DNA from: Acidimicrobiales bacterium | Lineage (GTDB): Bacteria; Actinomycetota; Acidimicrobiia; Acidimicrobiales; CADCSY01 | Assembly (NCBI GenBank): GCA_035512495.1 | Contig: DATKDW010000044.1 | Coordinates: 1 to 50,122, forward strand | Length of the DNA stretch: 50,122 nucleotides | Reading direction: 5' to 3' | Shown here: positions 40,424-49,166 of the stretch, one piece after another | How positions within the stretch are numbered: the first letter of the stretch is position 1 | How the letters are laid out: the number at the start of each line of letters is the position of its first letter | Translations under genes and position numbers: made by a program | Notes under the pieces: model-generated | Database searches by the model: none | What the model was told of the DNA's origin: nothing | The model's input: only the letters and a program-made list of their open reading frames with translations

Positions 40424-42076
40424 GTGCAGGAGCTGCACCTCGTCGGGTTCACGACGGAGCGCGACGGCCTGATCTTCAGCACCCGCCAGGGCGCCAAGTC
40501 GGGCAGCTTCATCATCCCGGTCGATGACGAGCTCCGGCAGGCACTCCTCGCGGCAGGTGCCGATCATGTCGACGACGAGGTTGGGGCAAAGGCTGCTCCC
40601 TCCCGCCCGGCGGCACCCGAGAGCGTCCTCTCCCCGCGAGAGATGCAGGAGCGTCTGCGTGCCGGCTGGACCATCGAGGAGGTCGCCCGGGAGGCGGGGG
40701 CCGAGGTCGACTGGGTGGCCCGCTTCGCTGCCCCCGTGCTGGCCGAGCAGGCGAGGGTGGTCGGCCATGCGCTCGACCTGACCTTCGACAAGCCTCGCGT
40801 CGGTCCGTCCAGCCGCCCCCTCGGCCCCTCGGTCCGCCGGAACATCGCGGGCCGGGGTGTGCGCATGACCGACGACGAGGTCGAGGCCGCGTGGGGGGCG
40901 TACCAGCTCGACGACGACCTCTGGGTCGTGCGCTTCGTCTACACCTCACGGGGCCGGGAGCAGCGGGCCGAGTGGCTGCTCGACCAGACGGCGGGGACGC
41001 TGCGCTCCCACAACCGCCTCGGCTCGCAGCTGGGCCACGTCGGCGCCCGGCGTGGGACGTCCACGGCGACCCGACGCAGCGCCTCCCGCACGTCCGCCCC
41101 GAGGAAGGCTGCTGGCAAGAGGAGCGCAGCGGAGAAGAAGGCTGCCGCCAAGAGGAGCACGGCGAAGAAGGCGGCGGCGAGGAAGGCGGCGGCCAAGAAG
41201 GTGGCGGTGAAGAAGGTGGCGGTGAAGAAGGCGGCGGTGAAGAAGGCGGCGGTGAAGAAGGCGGCGGCGAAGAAGGCGGCGGCCAAGAGGAGCGCTGCGA
41301 AGAAGAAGGCTCCCGCCAAGAGGAGCGCTGCGAAGAAGAAGGCGGCCAAGAAGGTGGCGGCCAAGAGGAGCGCTGCGAAGAAGAAAGCTCCCGCCAGGAA
41401 GGCGGCGGCGAAGAAGAAGAAGAGGGCTCCCGCCAGGAAGGCCCCGGTCACGAGGCGCGCTGCGACGACGCGGCGCACCGGGCGGTCGGTGGCTACCGCC
41501 CGCCGAGGGACTCGGGACGGTTGGGCCGGGCGGGCGACCAAGGCCGCGGCAACGGTTCCCGCCGCCCCGCGGCGTCAGGCCTCGGGCGCCACGTCGCCGG
41601 CATCGACCGTCGTGGCCACGGGGCGGGTCGCGGCACCGCTACTGGCGGCCGCTCCGGTGGCCGGGCCGCTCCGGTCGGCGCCGACCGTCGCGCCGACTCC
41701 GGCCTCGCCGGTCGCTCCATCCGAGCCCGTCGTCCCTCCTGCTCCCGGCCACCTGCCGGGCGCTGTCGAGCCGGCAGGTCCGGTCACCGACGCCGTCCCA
41801 GCCGTGGGCCCGGCGCAGGACGGCTCCGTCGGCTCGTGGCCTTCCGACGCCGAGCCGCCCGTGGAGGTGCCCGATGGCGAACCGGTGGTGCGCATCGACT
41901 CCCGGCGGGGTACCACGGCAGCATCCGAGCCCCAGCCCGAGTCCGAGTCCGCCTCCGGACCTGAGGCTCGGCGTGGGCCGACGTTTCGTGCCGACATGGC
42001 CCGACTCGCCACCCCCGGGGTCGACGGATCCCTGCCGATGCGTCCGAGGCGCCGCGAGCCACTGCGGGGACGCTGA
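40424..42076 (+). CDS. sepH: Septation protein SepH (DUF3071) with histone-H1-like tail
   Basis: A 550-residue protein. Residues 1-175 form the SepH/DUF3071 domain ([18 protein letters not shown], then [20 protein letters not shown], a helix-turn-helix). SepH stimulates FtsZ assembly in Streptomyces and mycobacteria. About residues 225-346 are Lys/Ala repeats (KKAAAKK type), as in histone H1 and HU tails. The rest is Pro/Ala/Val-rich and disordered, ending in RRREPLRGR. The tail suggests DNA binding that could link Z-ring and nucleoid. GTG 40424 has GGGGGA upstream and aligns with the SepH N-terminus; TACCGT at 40371-40376 is the likely -10. Confidence 0.9.
   Translation: MQELHLVGFTTERDGLIFSTRQGAKSGSFIIPVDDELRQALLAAGADHVDDEVGAKAAPSRPAAPESVLSPREMQERLRAGWTIEEVAREAGAEVDWVARFAAPVLAEQARVVGHALDLTFDKPRVGPSSRPLGPSVRRNIAGRGVRMTDDEVEAAWGAYQLDDDLWVVRFVYTSRGREQRAEWLLDQTAGTLRSHNRLGSQLGHVGARRGTSTATRRSASRTSAPRKAAGKRSAAEKKAAAKRSTAKKAAARKAAAKKVAVKKVAVKKAAVKKAAVKKAAAKKAAAKRSAAKKKAPAKRSAAKKKAAKKVAAKRSAAKKKAPARKAAAKKKKRAPARKAPVTRRAATTRRTGRSVATARRGTRDGWAGRATKAAATVPAAPRRQASGATSPASTVVATGRVAAPLLAAAPVAGPLRSAPTVAPTPASPVAPSEPVVPPAPGHLPGAVEPAGPVTDAVPAVGPAQDGSVGSWPSDAEPPVEVPDGEPVVRIDSRRGTTAASEPQPESESASGPEARRGPTFRADMARLATPGVDGSLPMRPRRREPLRGR
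41104..41454 (+). repeat. Imperfect repeats encoding Lys/Ala-rich SepH tail
   Basis: Many 9- to 15-nt units of the AAGAAGGCGGCGG type encode KKAA, KRSAA and KKAPA blocks. Repeat copies such as AAGAGGAGCGCTGCGAAGAA recur at several places, so unequal exchange is likely to change length between strains. The frame is kept open throughout. Confidence 0.85.
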
Positions 42077-42133
42077 CCGGCTCGGTTGCCTGCCGGGTCG
42101 CTGGTCCGCGGCGACCGGTGCCAGCATGGCGTC

Positions 42134-43255
42134 GTGCCGCACCTCCTCGTCACGAACGACTTCCCTCCCAAGCTCGGGGGGATCCAGTCGTACCTGTGGG
42201 AGCTCTGGCGGCGGCTGCCGCCCGACGAGGTGACGGTCCTCACCACGCCCTACGAGGGTGACGCCGCCTTCGACGCCGAGCAGCCGTTCCGGGTGGTTCG
42301 CACCACCGAGAAGGTGCTGCTGCCCCGCCGCTCGCTGGTTCGCCGCGTCGATGCCCTCGCCGAGGAGGTGGGAGCGTCGCTGGTGGTGCTCGACCCGGCG
42401 CTGCCGGTCGGCCTGATCGGGCCGCACCTCGACCGTCCCTACGCCGTGGTCGTCCACGGCGCCGAGGTCACCGTCCCGGGTCGACTGCCCGCGGGTCGGA
42501 CCGCGCTGCGGCGGGTGCTGCGGGGGGCGACCCACGTCGTCGCCGCGGGCGGGTACCCCTCGGCCGAGGCGGACCGTGCCGCCGGCCGGTCGCTGCTCAC
42601 CACCGTCGTGCCTCCGGGCGTCGACGCCGACCGCTTCGTTCCCCTCGACGACGAGGCGCGGGCTGCCGCCCGCCGGTCGCTCGGGCTCCCGACCGACGGT
42701 CGGCTGATCGTGAGCGTCAGCCGGCTGGTGCCCCGCAAGGGCATGGACGTGCTCATCCGGGCGGCGGCCCGGCTGGCACCGGCTCGTCCCGATCTGCTCG
42801 TGGCCATCGCCGGGAGCGGTCGAGACCGCCCTCGCCTCGAGCGCCTGGTCGTCTCGACGGGAGCCCCCGTCCGCTTCCTCGGCCGGGTGCCCGACGACGA
42901 CCTCCCCGCCCTCTACGGGTGCGGCGATGTCTTCGCCATGCTCTGCCGCGATCGGTGGGCCGGCCTCGAGCAGGAGGGTTTCGGCATCGTGTTCCTCGAG
43001 GCGGCGGCCGCCGGCGTGCCTCAGGTCGCCGGCGCCAGCGGCGGCTCCGACGAGGCCGTCGTCCACGGCACCACCGGCCTGGTCGTGCGCCGTCCCGATG
43101 ACGTGGGCGAGGTCGCCGACGCCCTCGGGCAGCTCCTCGACGACCCGGGACGCCGCCGGGCGATGGCGGCGGTCGGGCGCGCCCGCGCCGTCGAGGAGTT
43201 CTCGTACGACCTCCTGGCCGGCCGGCTCCGGGCGGCGATCGAGGCGACGGTGTGA
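42134..43255 (+). CDS. pimB: PimB-type GDP-mannose-dependent mannosyltransferase
   Basis: A 373-residue GT4 glycosyltransferase. TNDFPPKLGGIQSYLWELW is the signature N-terminal loop shared with mycobacterial PimB' (Rv2188c). VSVSRLVPRKGMDVLIRA and EQEGFGIVFLEAAAAGVPQV are the donor-site GT4 motifs (E-x7-E type). PimB' adds the second mannose to phosphatidylinositol monomannoside on the cytoplasmic face. The neighbours match the Rv218x region and support the call. GTG 42134 was chosen because VPHLLVTNDFPP begins there; CAGCAT ends 6 nt upstream. Confidence 0.87.
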   Translation: MPHLLVTNDFPPKLGGIQSYLWELWRRLPPDEVTVLTTPYEGDAAFDAEQPFRVVRTTEKVLLPRRSLVRRVDALAEEVGASLVVLDPALPVGLIGPHLDRPYAVVVHGAEVTVPGRLPAGRTALRRVLRGATHVVAAGGYPSAEADRAAGRSLLTTVVPPGVDADRFVPLDDEARAAARRSLGLPTDGRLIVSVSRLVPRKGMDVLIRAAARLAPARPDLLVAIAGSGRDRPRLERLVVSTGAPVRFLGRVPDDDLPALYGCGDVFAMLCRDRWAGLEQEGFGIVFLEAAAAGVPQVAGASGGSDEAVVHGTTGLVVRRPDDVGEVADALGQLLDDPGRRRAMAAVGRARAVEEFSYDLLAGRLRAAIEATV

Positions 43256-43725
43256 TGCTGGGCTCGTTCGCACGGGGAGACGAGGGGCCTGGCGAGGTGT
43301 CCGGCCTCCAGCGAGACCTCATCGTGGTCACGGCGGTGGTGGGCACCGCCACCTTCGTCGTCGCTGCCAGCGTTGCTGCCATCTGGCCTGACGTGCTCGC
43401 CACCCCCGTCGCCGTGTTCGACGTCGCCCTCTTCGCCGTCGGCAGCATCGCGTTCGTCTGGTCGTTCCTGCAGGTCGTGGGGCGCAGCCGGTACGAGGTC
43501 GTCTCGGTCCCCGGGACGTGGCTCCTCACCGGAGGGGTGGCCCCGGCCCCGGTGCGGCGGATCCTCCTCGGTGCGCTCGCCGCCCAGGCGGTGGTGGCGC
43601 TCGTCACGGCGTCGGTGCGGCCCTTCACCCCGGTCGCGTTCGGCATCCTGGTGCCGACCTTCGGCCTCGGCCTCTGCGGGTTGTGGGCCGCCCGGCACGG
43701 GTCGTTTCCGGCGAGGGACCGGTGA
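43255..43725 (+). CDS. Conserved membrane protein next to pimB
   Basis: A 156-residue protein with four predicted helices (about 20-42, 50-71, 102-121, 125-145). The ATG at 43255 shares one base with the pimB stop (TGATG); GTG 43252 just before it is possible. No enzyme motif is visible. Small membrane proteins occur at this place next to pimB in actinobacteria; a partner in PIM or membrane assembly is inferred only. Confidence 0.7.
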   Translation: MLGSFARGDEGPGEVSGLQRDLIVVTAVVGTATFVVAASVAAIWPDVLATPVAVFDVALFAVGSIAFVWSFLQVVGRSRYEVVSVPGTWLLTGGVAPAPVRRILLGALAAQAVVALVTASVRPFTPVAFGILVPTFGLGLCGLWAARHGSFPARDR

Positions 43726-43804
43726 GCACGCCTCCTGTTGGGCACCGACGAGGTCGACGTGCCACGATGCACCCGCGCCGCGCACGTGGAGGAGACCCGA
43801 GGTG

Positions 43805-44266
43805 ATGGCCGATCAGGCGACCGAGCACATGACGATCGCGGTGCCACCAGGGCGCTGCTACGAGGTGGCGCTCGACATCGGCCGCTACCCCGAGTGGGCC
43901 CGGGACATCAAGGAGGCCGACGTGCTCGAGCGCGACGACGCCGGTCGTCCCGATCGGGTGGCCTTCCGTGCCGCCGCCATGGGTCACAGCGCCCGCTACG
44001 TGCTGCGATACGACCACGACGGCGCCCCTGGCCGCCTGGCGTGGGTCCTCGAGGAGGGCGACATCATGCGACGCCTCGACGGTGAGTACCTGTTCGAGGC
44101 GGTCGAGGGCGACCCGGGGTCGACGGCGGTGACCTACCACCTCGAGATCGAGCTTGCCGTGCCGCTGCCCGGCTTCGTGAAGCGTCGCGCCGAGGGAAAG
44201 ATCATGACCACCGCCCTCGACGAGCTGAAGCGTCGCTGCGAGGGCACCGCCGTCGACCCGGCGTGA
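43805..44266 (+). CDS. SRPBCC/START-like domain protein (Rv2185c family)
   Basis: A 153-residue hydrophobic-pocket fold (polyketide cyclase/dehydrase, Bet v1 type). MTIAVPPGRCYEVALDIGRYPEWARDIKEA is the typical first strand and helix pair, and the C-terminal helix EGKIMTTALDELKRRCEG closes the cavity. Relatives bind a lipid or aromatic ligand; the ligand here is unknown. ATG 43805 has GGAGG about 12 nt upstream. It precedes the ArsA-like ATPase by 4 nt, the same pair as in mycobacteria (Rv2185c-Rv2184c). Confidence 0.88.
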   Translation: MADQATEHMTIAVPPGRCYEVALDIGRYPEWARDIKEADVLERDDAGRPDRVAFRAAAMGHSARYVLRYDHDGAPGRLAWVLEEGDIMRRLDGEYLFEAVEGDPGSTAVTYHLEIELAVPLPGFVKRRAEGKIMTTALDELKRRCEGTAVDPA

Positions 44267-44270
44267 GCCG

Positions 44271-45461
44271 ATGACGAGGGTCCTCCTCTTCACCGGCAAG
44301 GGTGGGGTCGGCAAGACCACCACGGCGGCCGCCACCGCGCTGCGCTGCGCCGAGGCCGGCCAGCGGACGATGGTGCTCTCGACCGACCCGGCTCACTCGC
44401 TGTCCGACGCCCTCGACGTGCCCCTCGGCCCGCTCGCCAGCCCCGTCTGCGACGACCTCTGGGGCCAGCAGCTCGACGCCCAGGACCGCATGGAGGAGGC
44501 GTGGGCCGAGATCCGCACCTACCTGGTGGAGGTCCTCTCGTGGGCGGGGGTCGACGGGATCGAGGCCGAGGAGCTGTCGGTCCTGCCGGGCCTCGACGAG
44601 GTCTTCGCCCTCGCCGACATCCGCACCCACGCCGAGTCGGGGGAGTGGGACGTCGTGGTGGTCGACTGCGCCCCGACGGCCGAGACCCTCAGGCTGCTGT
44701 CGTTGCCGGAGATCTTGTCGTGGTACATGGACCGCATCTTCCCCATGGGTCGCCGGGTCACGCGCCTGGTCGGGCCGGTCCTGTCGCGGATGAGCTCCGT
44801 GCCGGTCGCCGGTGACGCCGTCTTCGCGGCCACCCGGCGCTTCTACGACCGCCTCGACGGGGTGCGGGAGCTGCTCACCGACCCGGCCCGCACGAGCGTG
44901 CGCCTGGTGGTCAACCCCGAGCGCATGGTCATCGCCGAGGCCCGCCGCACCCACACCTACCTCTCGTTGTTCGGCTACCGGGTCGACGCCGTGATCGCCA
45001 ACCGGCTCCTCCCCGACGAGATCTCCGACCCGTGGTTCACGGCCTGGAAGGCCACCCACGCGACCCACCTGGAGGCCATCGAGGAGGGCTTCGCCCCGGT
45101 GCCGGTGCTGCGGGCCGAGCTGGCACCCGAAGAGCTCGTCGGCCTCGATGCCCTGCGCGGGTTCGCCGACGCCCTGTACGGCGACCTCGAGGCCGGCGCC
45201 CGGCTGCACGATGGCGAATCGTTCGGCATCGAGCGCGACGGCGACGAGATGGTCCTCTCCCTGCCGTTGCCGGGCGCCACCCACGACGACCTCGAGCTGG
45301 GCCTCCACACCGACGAGCTGCTGGTCCGGGTCGGGCCGCACCGTCGTGCCATGGTGCTGCCCGACACGCTCCGACGTCGGCCCGTCGGAGCTGCCGCCCT
45401 GCTCGAGGGGCGGCTCGAGGTCCGCTTCGGCCCCCGACGACCGGTGGAGGCAACCGCATGA
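44271..45461 (+). CDS. ArsA-like ATPase with C-terminal HSP20-like domain (Rv2184c family)
   Basis: A 396-residue P-loop ATPase of the ArsA/GET3 class. The deviant Walker A is GKGGVGKTT, the switch I segment STDPAHSLSD and switch II VVVDCAPTAETLRLL. The last about 80 residues form the HSP20-like beta domain (DGDEMVLSLPLPGATHDD). It is a single ATPase half, so it works as a dimer. It lacks the Cys triad of arsenite pumps and there is no arsB, so arsenic efflux is unlikely; membrane-protein or lipid targeting is more likely. It overlaps the next gene by 4 nt. Confidence 0.9.
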   Translation: MTRVLLFTGKGGVGKTTTAAATALRCAEAGQRTMVLSTDPAHSLSDALDVPLGPLASPVCDDLWGQQLDAQDRMEEAWAEIRTYLVEVLSWAGVDGIEAEELSVLPGLDEVFALADIRTHAESGEWDVVVVDCAPTAETLRLLSLPEILSWYMDRIFPMGRRVTRLVGPVLSRMSSVPVAGDAVFAATRRFYDRLDGVRELLTDPARTSVRLVVNPERMVIAEARRTHTYLSLFGYRVDAVIANRLLPDEISDPWFTAWKATHATHLEAIEEGFAPVPVLRAELAPEELVGLDALRGFADALYGDLEAGARLHDGESFGIERDGDEMVLSLPLPGATHDDLELGLHTDELLVRVGPHRRAMVLPDTLRRRPVGAAALLEGRLEVRFGPRRPVEATA

Positions 45462-45730
45462 TCGACGATGAGCGCACGCGCGAGGGCCTCGACCACCTCC
45501 AGGCCGCCGCCCTCGAGGCGATCGCCGCCACGCGGGCGTTCCTCGACGTGGCCGAGGAGCTCGTCCGCGAACCCGGCGCCGTGGGCGAGATCGTCCGCAC
45601 GGTGCAGGCCATGGCAGCCACCACGCTGAGGCGGCCGGACGCCCCGCCGCCGGCGCCGACGCCGGCGGACCGCGGGGCGGACGACGCCGACGACGATCCC
45701 TCTCCGGTGCGCCGCATCCACGTCTCCTGA
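45458..45730 (+). CDS. Small hypothetical protein coupled to ArsA-like ATPase
   Basis: A 90-residue protein, helical for about 55 residues (LDHLQAAALEAIAATRAFLDVAEELV), then Pro/Asp-rich and disordered. ATG 45458 overlaps the ATPase stop by 4 nt (ATGA). It has no known domain. It occupies the place where a short gene (Rv2183c) occurs in mycobacteria, though I cannot show homology. Confidence 0.65.
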   Translation: MIDDERTREGLDHLQAAALEAIAATRAFLDVAEELVREPGAVGEIVRTVQAMAATTLRRPDAPPPAPTPADRGADDADDDPSPVRRIHVS

Positions 45731-45768
45731 TCAGCTGGTCTCCCCGGCGCGGACAGGCGGTCGTCATC

Positions 45769-45801
45769 TAGACTCGCCTCCCCGAACCCCCTACAGGAGG
45801 T
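45769..45801 (+). promoter_or_regulatory. Promoter and strong ribosome site of the eRF1-like gene
   Basis: TAGACT (45769-45774) is a -10 hexamer, and AGGAGG (45795-45800) lies 4 nt before GTG 45805. It is one of the clearest Shine-Dalgarno sites in the window, in contrast with the many leaderless starts. Confidence 0.55.
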
Positions 45802-45804
45802 GCC

Positions 45805-46920
45805 GTGGTCGCCATCACCGAGGACGACATCCGCGATCTGGCTCTGTTCAAGGGAGAGGAGGCGCCGGTCACGAGTTGCTACCTCGATGTTGACGGCGCC
45901 CACCTCCTTCGCCACGAGGACGTCGTCCACCAGCTCGACCTCTTGTTGCGGTCGGTGCGGCCCCTCGCCAGCACCGACCGTTCCGTCGCCGCCGACCTCG
46001 AGCGCATCGAGGAGCACATCAAGGGGGGCATCGACCGCTCCCACACGAGGGGGTTGGCGTTCTTCTCCTGCGCCGCCCAGGACTTCTGGCGGGTGATCGA
46101 GCTGCCGATGGCTGTGCGCAACCAGGTGGTGGTCAACCACACGCCCTACGTGCGCCAGCTGGAGGTCGTGGTCGACGAGCACGTCCCCTTCGGGGTGCTC
46201 CTCGCCGACAAGCAGCGGGCTCGCATGTTCGTCTTCGAGCTCGGGGAGCTGGTGGAGACCACCGAGCTGTTCGAGCAGCTGCCCCGTGGGGACGACGCCG
46301 ACCACAGCTACACGAAGGACCAGAACCAGAGCCACGTCGCGGCACTCGCCCACCAGCACCTGCGCCACGCCGCTGAGGTCGCCTTCGAGGTGTTCAAGAC
46401 CTCACACTTCGAGCGCCTCATCATCGGGGCGCCGGACGAGATCGCGTCCGAGCTGGAGTCGGTCCTGCACCCCTACCTCCAGGAGCGCATCGAGGCACGC
46501 CTCCCCGTCGCCCCCAGCGCCAGCGTCGAGGAGATCCGTCAGGCCGCCCGCACCGTCGAAGCGGAGGTCGAGCAGCGCAAGGAGGCGGAGCTCGTCGCCC
46601 GCCTCCGCGACGAGATCGGCGGCAACCGACGGGGGGTCGCCGGCCTCGACAGCACGCTGAAGGCGCTCGTCGAGCGGCGGGTCGAGACCCTGCTCGTGTC
46701 GGTCGGCTTCGCCCACGAGGGCTGGCGGTGCGCGGCTTGCGGCCACATCGCCCGCGTCGGCCGCACCTGCCCGGTCTGTGAGGCGGAGATGCACGCCGTG
46801 GGCGACGTGGTCGAGGAGGCGGTCGAGGAGGCGCTCGTGCAGTCCTGCAACGTGCAGTCCTGCCGTGACAACCCCGACCTCGACGTGCTCGGCGGCATCG
46901 GCGCCATCCTCAGGTATTGA
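45805..46920 (+). CDS. Bacterial archaeo-eukaryotic release-factor-like protein (baeRF/Vms1-like)
   Basis: A 371-residue protein with the eRF1 domain 2/3-like fold seen in baeRF proteins. VTSCYLDVDGAHLLRHEDV is the N-terminal segment. The middle has FGVLLADKQRARMFVFELGEL followed by the HFERLIIGAPDEIASEL core. A C-terminal zinc ribbon follows, CAACGHIARVGRTCPVC. Relatives are thought to free peptides from tRNA on stalled ribosomes or act as peptidyl-tRNA hydrolases; catalytic residues are not certain. GTG 45805 has a strong SD. The glucokinase TTG overlaps its stop by 4 nt. Confidence 0.75.
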   Translation: MVAITEDDIRDLALFKGEEAPVTSCYLDVDGAHLLRHEDVVHQLDLLLRSVRPLASTDRSVAADLERIEEHIKGGIDRSHTRGLAFFSCAAQDFWRVIELPMAVRNQVVVNHTPYVRQLEVVVDEHVPFGVLLADKQRARMFVFELGELVETTELFEQLPRGDDADHSYTKDQNQSHVAALAHQHLRHAAEVAFEVFKTSHFERLIIGAPDEIASELESVLHPYLQERIEARLPVAPSASVEEIRQAARTVEAEVEQRKEAELVARLRDEIGGNRRGVAGLDSTLKALVERRVETLLVSVGFAHEGWRCAACGHIARVGRTCPVCEAEMHAVGDVVEEAVEEALVQSCNVQSCRDNPDLDVLGGIGAILRY

Positions 46921-47885
46921 GCGACGCGCCGACGATCGGCGTCGACGTCGGGGGCACCAAGGTGCTCGGCGTCGTCGTCGACGCGGACGGTGAGGTGGTC
47001 GCCGAGGTGCGACGGCCAACCCCGCTGGGTGGCGGCGCGGTCGTCGATGCCATGGTCGAGGTGGTGGCCGCCCTCCGGCAGGAGGACGCTGGTCGAGCCG
47101 CCACGGCGGTCGGGGCAGGCGTGCCGGGGCTTGTCGACCGCAACGGGGTGCTGCGCGGCGCCCCGAACCTGCCCGGGGTGACCGATCTCGACGTGCAGTC
47201 GCTCGGCGAGGCGGCCACCGGGCTGCGGTGGCGCGTCGACAACGACGCCACTGTCGCGCTGTGGGGGGAGCACCTCCTCGGAGCCGCGCGCGGCGTCGCC
47301 GACGTCGCCCTCGTCACCCTCGGCACCGGCATCGGCGGTGGACTGATCGCTGCCGGCAGCCTCGTCCGGGGCGCCCACGGCTTCGCCGGCGAGATCGGCC
47401 ACATGGTCGTCGACGTGGACGGGGTCGTGTGCGTGTGCGGGCGCAGCGGGTGCTGGGAGCGCTATGCGTCCGGCAGTGGCCTCGGACGCCTCGCCCGTGA
47501 GGTCGCCGACGCCGGCCAGGGCAGGGCCATGGTCGCCTTGGCGGGTGGCGACCCCATGGCGGTGCGGGGCGAGCACGTCACCCGCGCTGCGGCCGAGGGC
47601 GACCCCGATGCGCTCGCCCTCGTCGACGTCTTCGCCGACTGGTTCGCGGTCGGCCTCGCCAACCTGGTGCAGATCCTCGACATCGAGCGCTGCGTCGTCG
47701 GTGGCGGGCTGGTCACCGCGAGCGACGTGCTGCTTCCACCCATCGTGGAGGCCTTCGGCCGCCGGCTCGGCACACCACGCCAGCGCCCGACGGTGGCGAT
47801 CGTGCCTGCCGAGCTGGGAGCGAGCGCAGGCGCCATCGGCGCCGCCCTGCTGGCGCGGGACACCGAGCGCGTCGCCGGCACGTAG
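46917..47885 (+). CDS. glk: ROK-family glucokinase
   Basis: A 322-residue ROK sugar kinase using ATP. GVDVGGTKVLGVVVD is the N-terminal phosphate loop, VDNDATVALWGEH includes the catalytic Asp region, and LVTLGTGIGGGLIAAGSLVRGAHGFAGEIGH is the ROK signature. CVCGRSGCWERYAS is the Cys-rich zinc site (CxCGxxGCxE). Glucose is the likely substrate by similarity to actinobacterial GlkA. The start TTG 46917 overlaps the preceding stop (TTGA). It has no DNA-binding part, so it is not a ROK repressor. Confidence 0.9.
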   Translation: MSDAPTIGVDVGGTKVLGVVVDADGEVVAEVRRPTPLGGGAVVDAMVEVVAALRQEDAGRAATAVGAGVPGLVDRNGVLRGAPNLPGVTDLDVQSLGEAATGLRWRVDNDATVALWGEHLLGAARGVADVALVTLGTGIGGGLIAAGSLVRGAHGFAGEIGHMVVDVDGVVCVCGRSGCWERYASGSGLGRLAREVADAGQGRAMVALAGGDPMAVRGEHVTRAAAEGDPDALALVDVFADWFAVGLANLVQILDIERCVVGGGLVTASDVLLPPIVEAFGRRLGTPRQRPTVAIVPAELGASAGAIGAALLARDTERVAGT

Positions 47886-47936
47886 CGCGCCGCGCACCGT
47901 CATCGTCGACCTGGTGGGGCCCTCTAGCATCGGGTC

Positions 47937-49142
47937 GTGGAGTTCCGTCGCGTCACCTCGCTGCCCCCGTACGTCTTCACCATCATCGATGGGCTGAAGA
48001 AGGAGGCCCGGCGAGCAGGTGAGGACGTCGTGGACCTCGGCTTCGGCAACCCCGACATCCCCTCGCCGGACATCGCGGTCGAGAAGCTGGCCGAGGCCGC
48101 CCGCAACTCGCGCAACCACCGCTACTCGGCCAGCCGGGGCATCCCGAAGCTGCGCGAGGCGTTCGCCGACCTCTACCTGCGCAAGTTCGGCGTCCGCCTC
48201 GACCCGGAGACCGAGGTCATCAACACCATCGGAGCCAAGGAGGGTTACAGCCACCTGATGTGGACGCTCCTGCAGCCGGGGGACGCCGCCCTCGTGCCCT
48301 CACCGTCGTACCCCATCCACATCTACGGGCCCCTCCTCGCCGGTGCCGATGTCCGGGAGATGCCGCTCGGCCGTCCGCTCGTCAGCGGGGGGGCCATGGG
48401 GACGCCCGAGGCCGACTTCTTCGAGACCCTGGTGGAGCGCTACGAGTACTCGTGGCCGAAGCCCCGGGTCATCGTGCTGTCGTTCCCCCACAACCCCACC
48501 ACGACCTGCGTCGACCTCGAGTTCATGCAGAAGGTCGTCGACTTCGCCCGCCAGCGCGAGGTCGTCATCGTCCACGACTTCGCCTACGCCGACCTCGGCT
48601 TCGACGGCTACGACCCTCCCTCGATCCTCCAGGCCGAGGGCGCCAAGGAGGTCGCCGTCGAGCTGTACTCGATGACGAAGTCGTTCTCGATGGCAGGGTG
48701 GCGGGTGGCGTTCATGGCCGGCAACGCCGAGGTCGTGGCTGCGCTGGCCAAGCTCAAGAGCTACCTCGACTACGGCACCTTCCAGCCCATCCAGATCGCC
48801 GCCACGGTGGCCATGAACGAGGCCCCCGACTATCCCGCCGAGGTGCGCGCCTGCTACCAGAGCCGCCGTGACACCCTCATCGACGGGCTGTGCCGCATCG
48901 GCTGGGAGATGGAGAAGCCGCAGGGCACGATGTTCGCCTGGGCCCCGATCCCGGAGCCCTACCGTGAGATGGGCTCCATCGAGTTCGCCAGCCTCCTCGT
49001 GCGCGAGGCCAACGTGGCCACGTCGCCAGGGGTCGGGTTCGGGCCTGGTGGCGACGGCTACGTCCGCTTCGCCCTCATCGAGAACGAGCAGCGCATCAAC
49101 CAGGCGATCCGCAACCTCAAGCGAGCCCTCACCAAATTGTAG
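47937..49142 (+). CDS. alaC: Class I/II aminotransferase, AlaC-like (alanine-synthesising)
   Basis: A 401-residue fold-type I PLP enzyme. [13 protein letters not shown] and [21 protein letters not shown] are the typical N-terminal parts, [10 protein letters not shown] holds the Asn, and [13 protein letters not shown] the Asp/Tyr. K248 in [13 protein letters not shown] is the Schiff-base Lys. The overall pattern fits glutamate-pyruvate aminotransferase AlaC/YfdZ; LL-diaminopimelate aminotransferase is a related alternative. GTG 47937 is 6 nt after TAGCAT (47925-47930). Confidence 0.9.
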   Translation: MEFRRVTSLPPYVFTIIDGLKKEARRAGEDVVDLGFGNPDIPSPDIAVEKLAEAARNSRNHRYSASRGIPKLREAFADLYLRKFGVRLDPETEVINTIGAKEGYSHLMWTLLQPGDAALVPSPSYPIHIYGPLLAGADVREMPLGRPLVSGGAMGTPEADFFETLVERYEYSWPKPRVIVLSFPHNPTTTCVDLEFMQKVVDFARQREVVIVHDFAYADLGFDGYDPPSILQAEGAKEVAVELYSMTKSFSMAGWRVAFMAGNAEVVAALAKLKSYLDYGTFQPIQIAATVAMNEAPDYPAEVRACYQSRRDTLIDGLCRIGWEMEKPQGTMFAWAPIPEPYREMGSIEFASLLVREANVATSPGVGFGPGGDGYVRFALIENEQRINQAIRNLKRALTKL

Positions 49143-49166
49143 AGGAAGGCGCCTTCGGCGACCTCT
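49141..49166. terminator. Bidirectional hairpin between alaC and tetR-like gene
   Basis: AGAGG...CCTCT form the outer stem, and CGCC-TTC-GGCG (49150-49160) an inner stem, between convergent genes. It overlaps both stop codons. There is no long T-run on either strand; ending of transcription by this hairpin is probable but not certain. Confidence 0.5.

Noticed and set aside
41104-41454. Possible CRISPR array
   Set aside because: The repeats are short, directly adjacent, multiples of three and coding; there are no unique spacers.
40891-41964. A 357-codon frame rich in Gly-Glu repeats within sepH
   Set aside because: It is a frame-shifted reading of the Lys/Ala repeat tract; the sepH frame carries the known domain.
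44271-45461. Arsenite efflux ATPase
   Set aside because: It has a single ATPase half, no arsenite-binding Cys triad, no arsB or arsR nearby, and sits in the conserved lipid-related locus.
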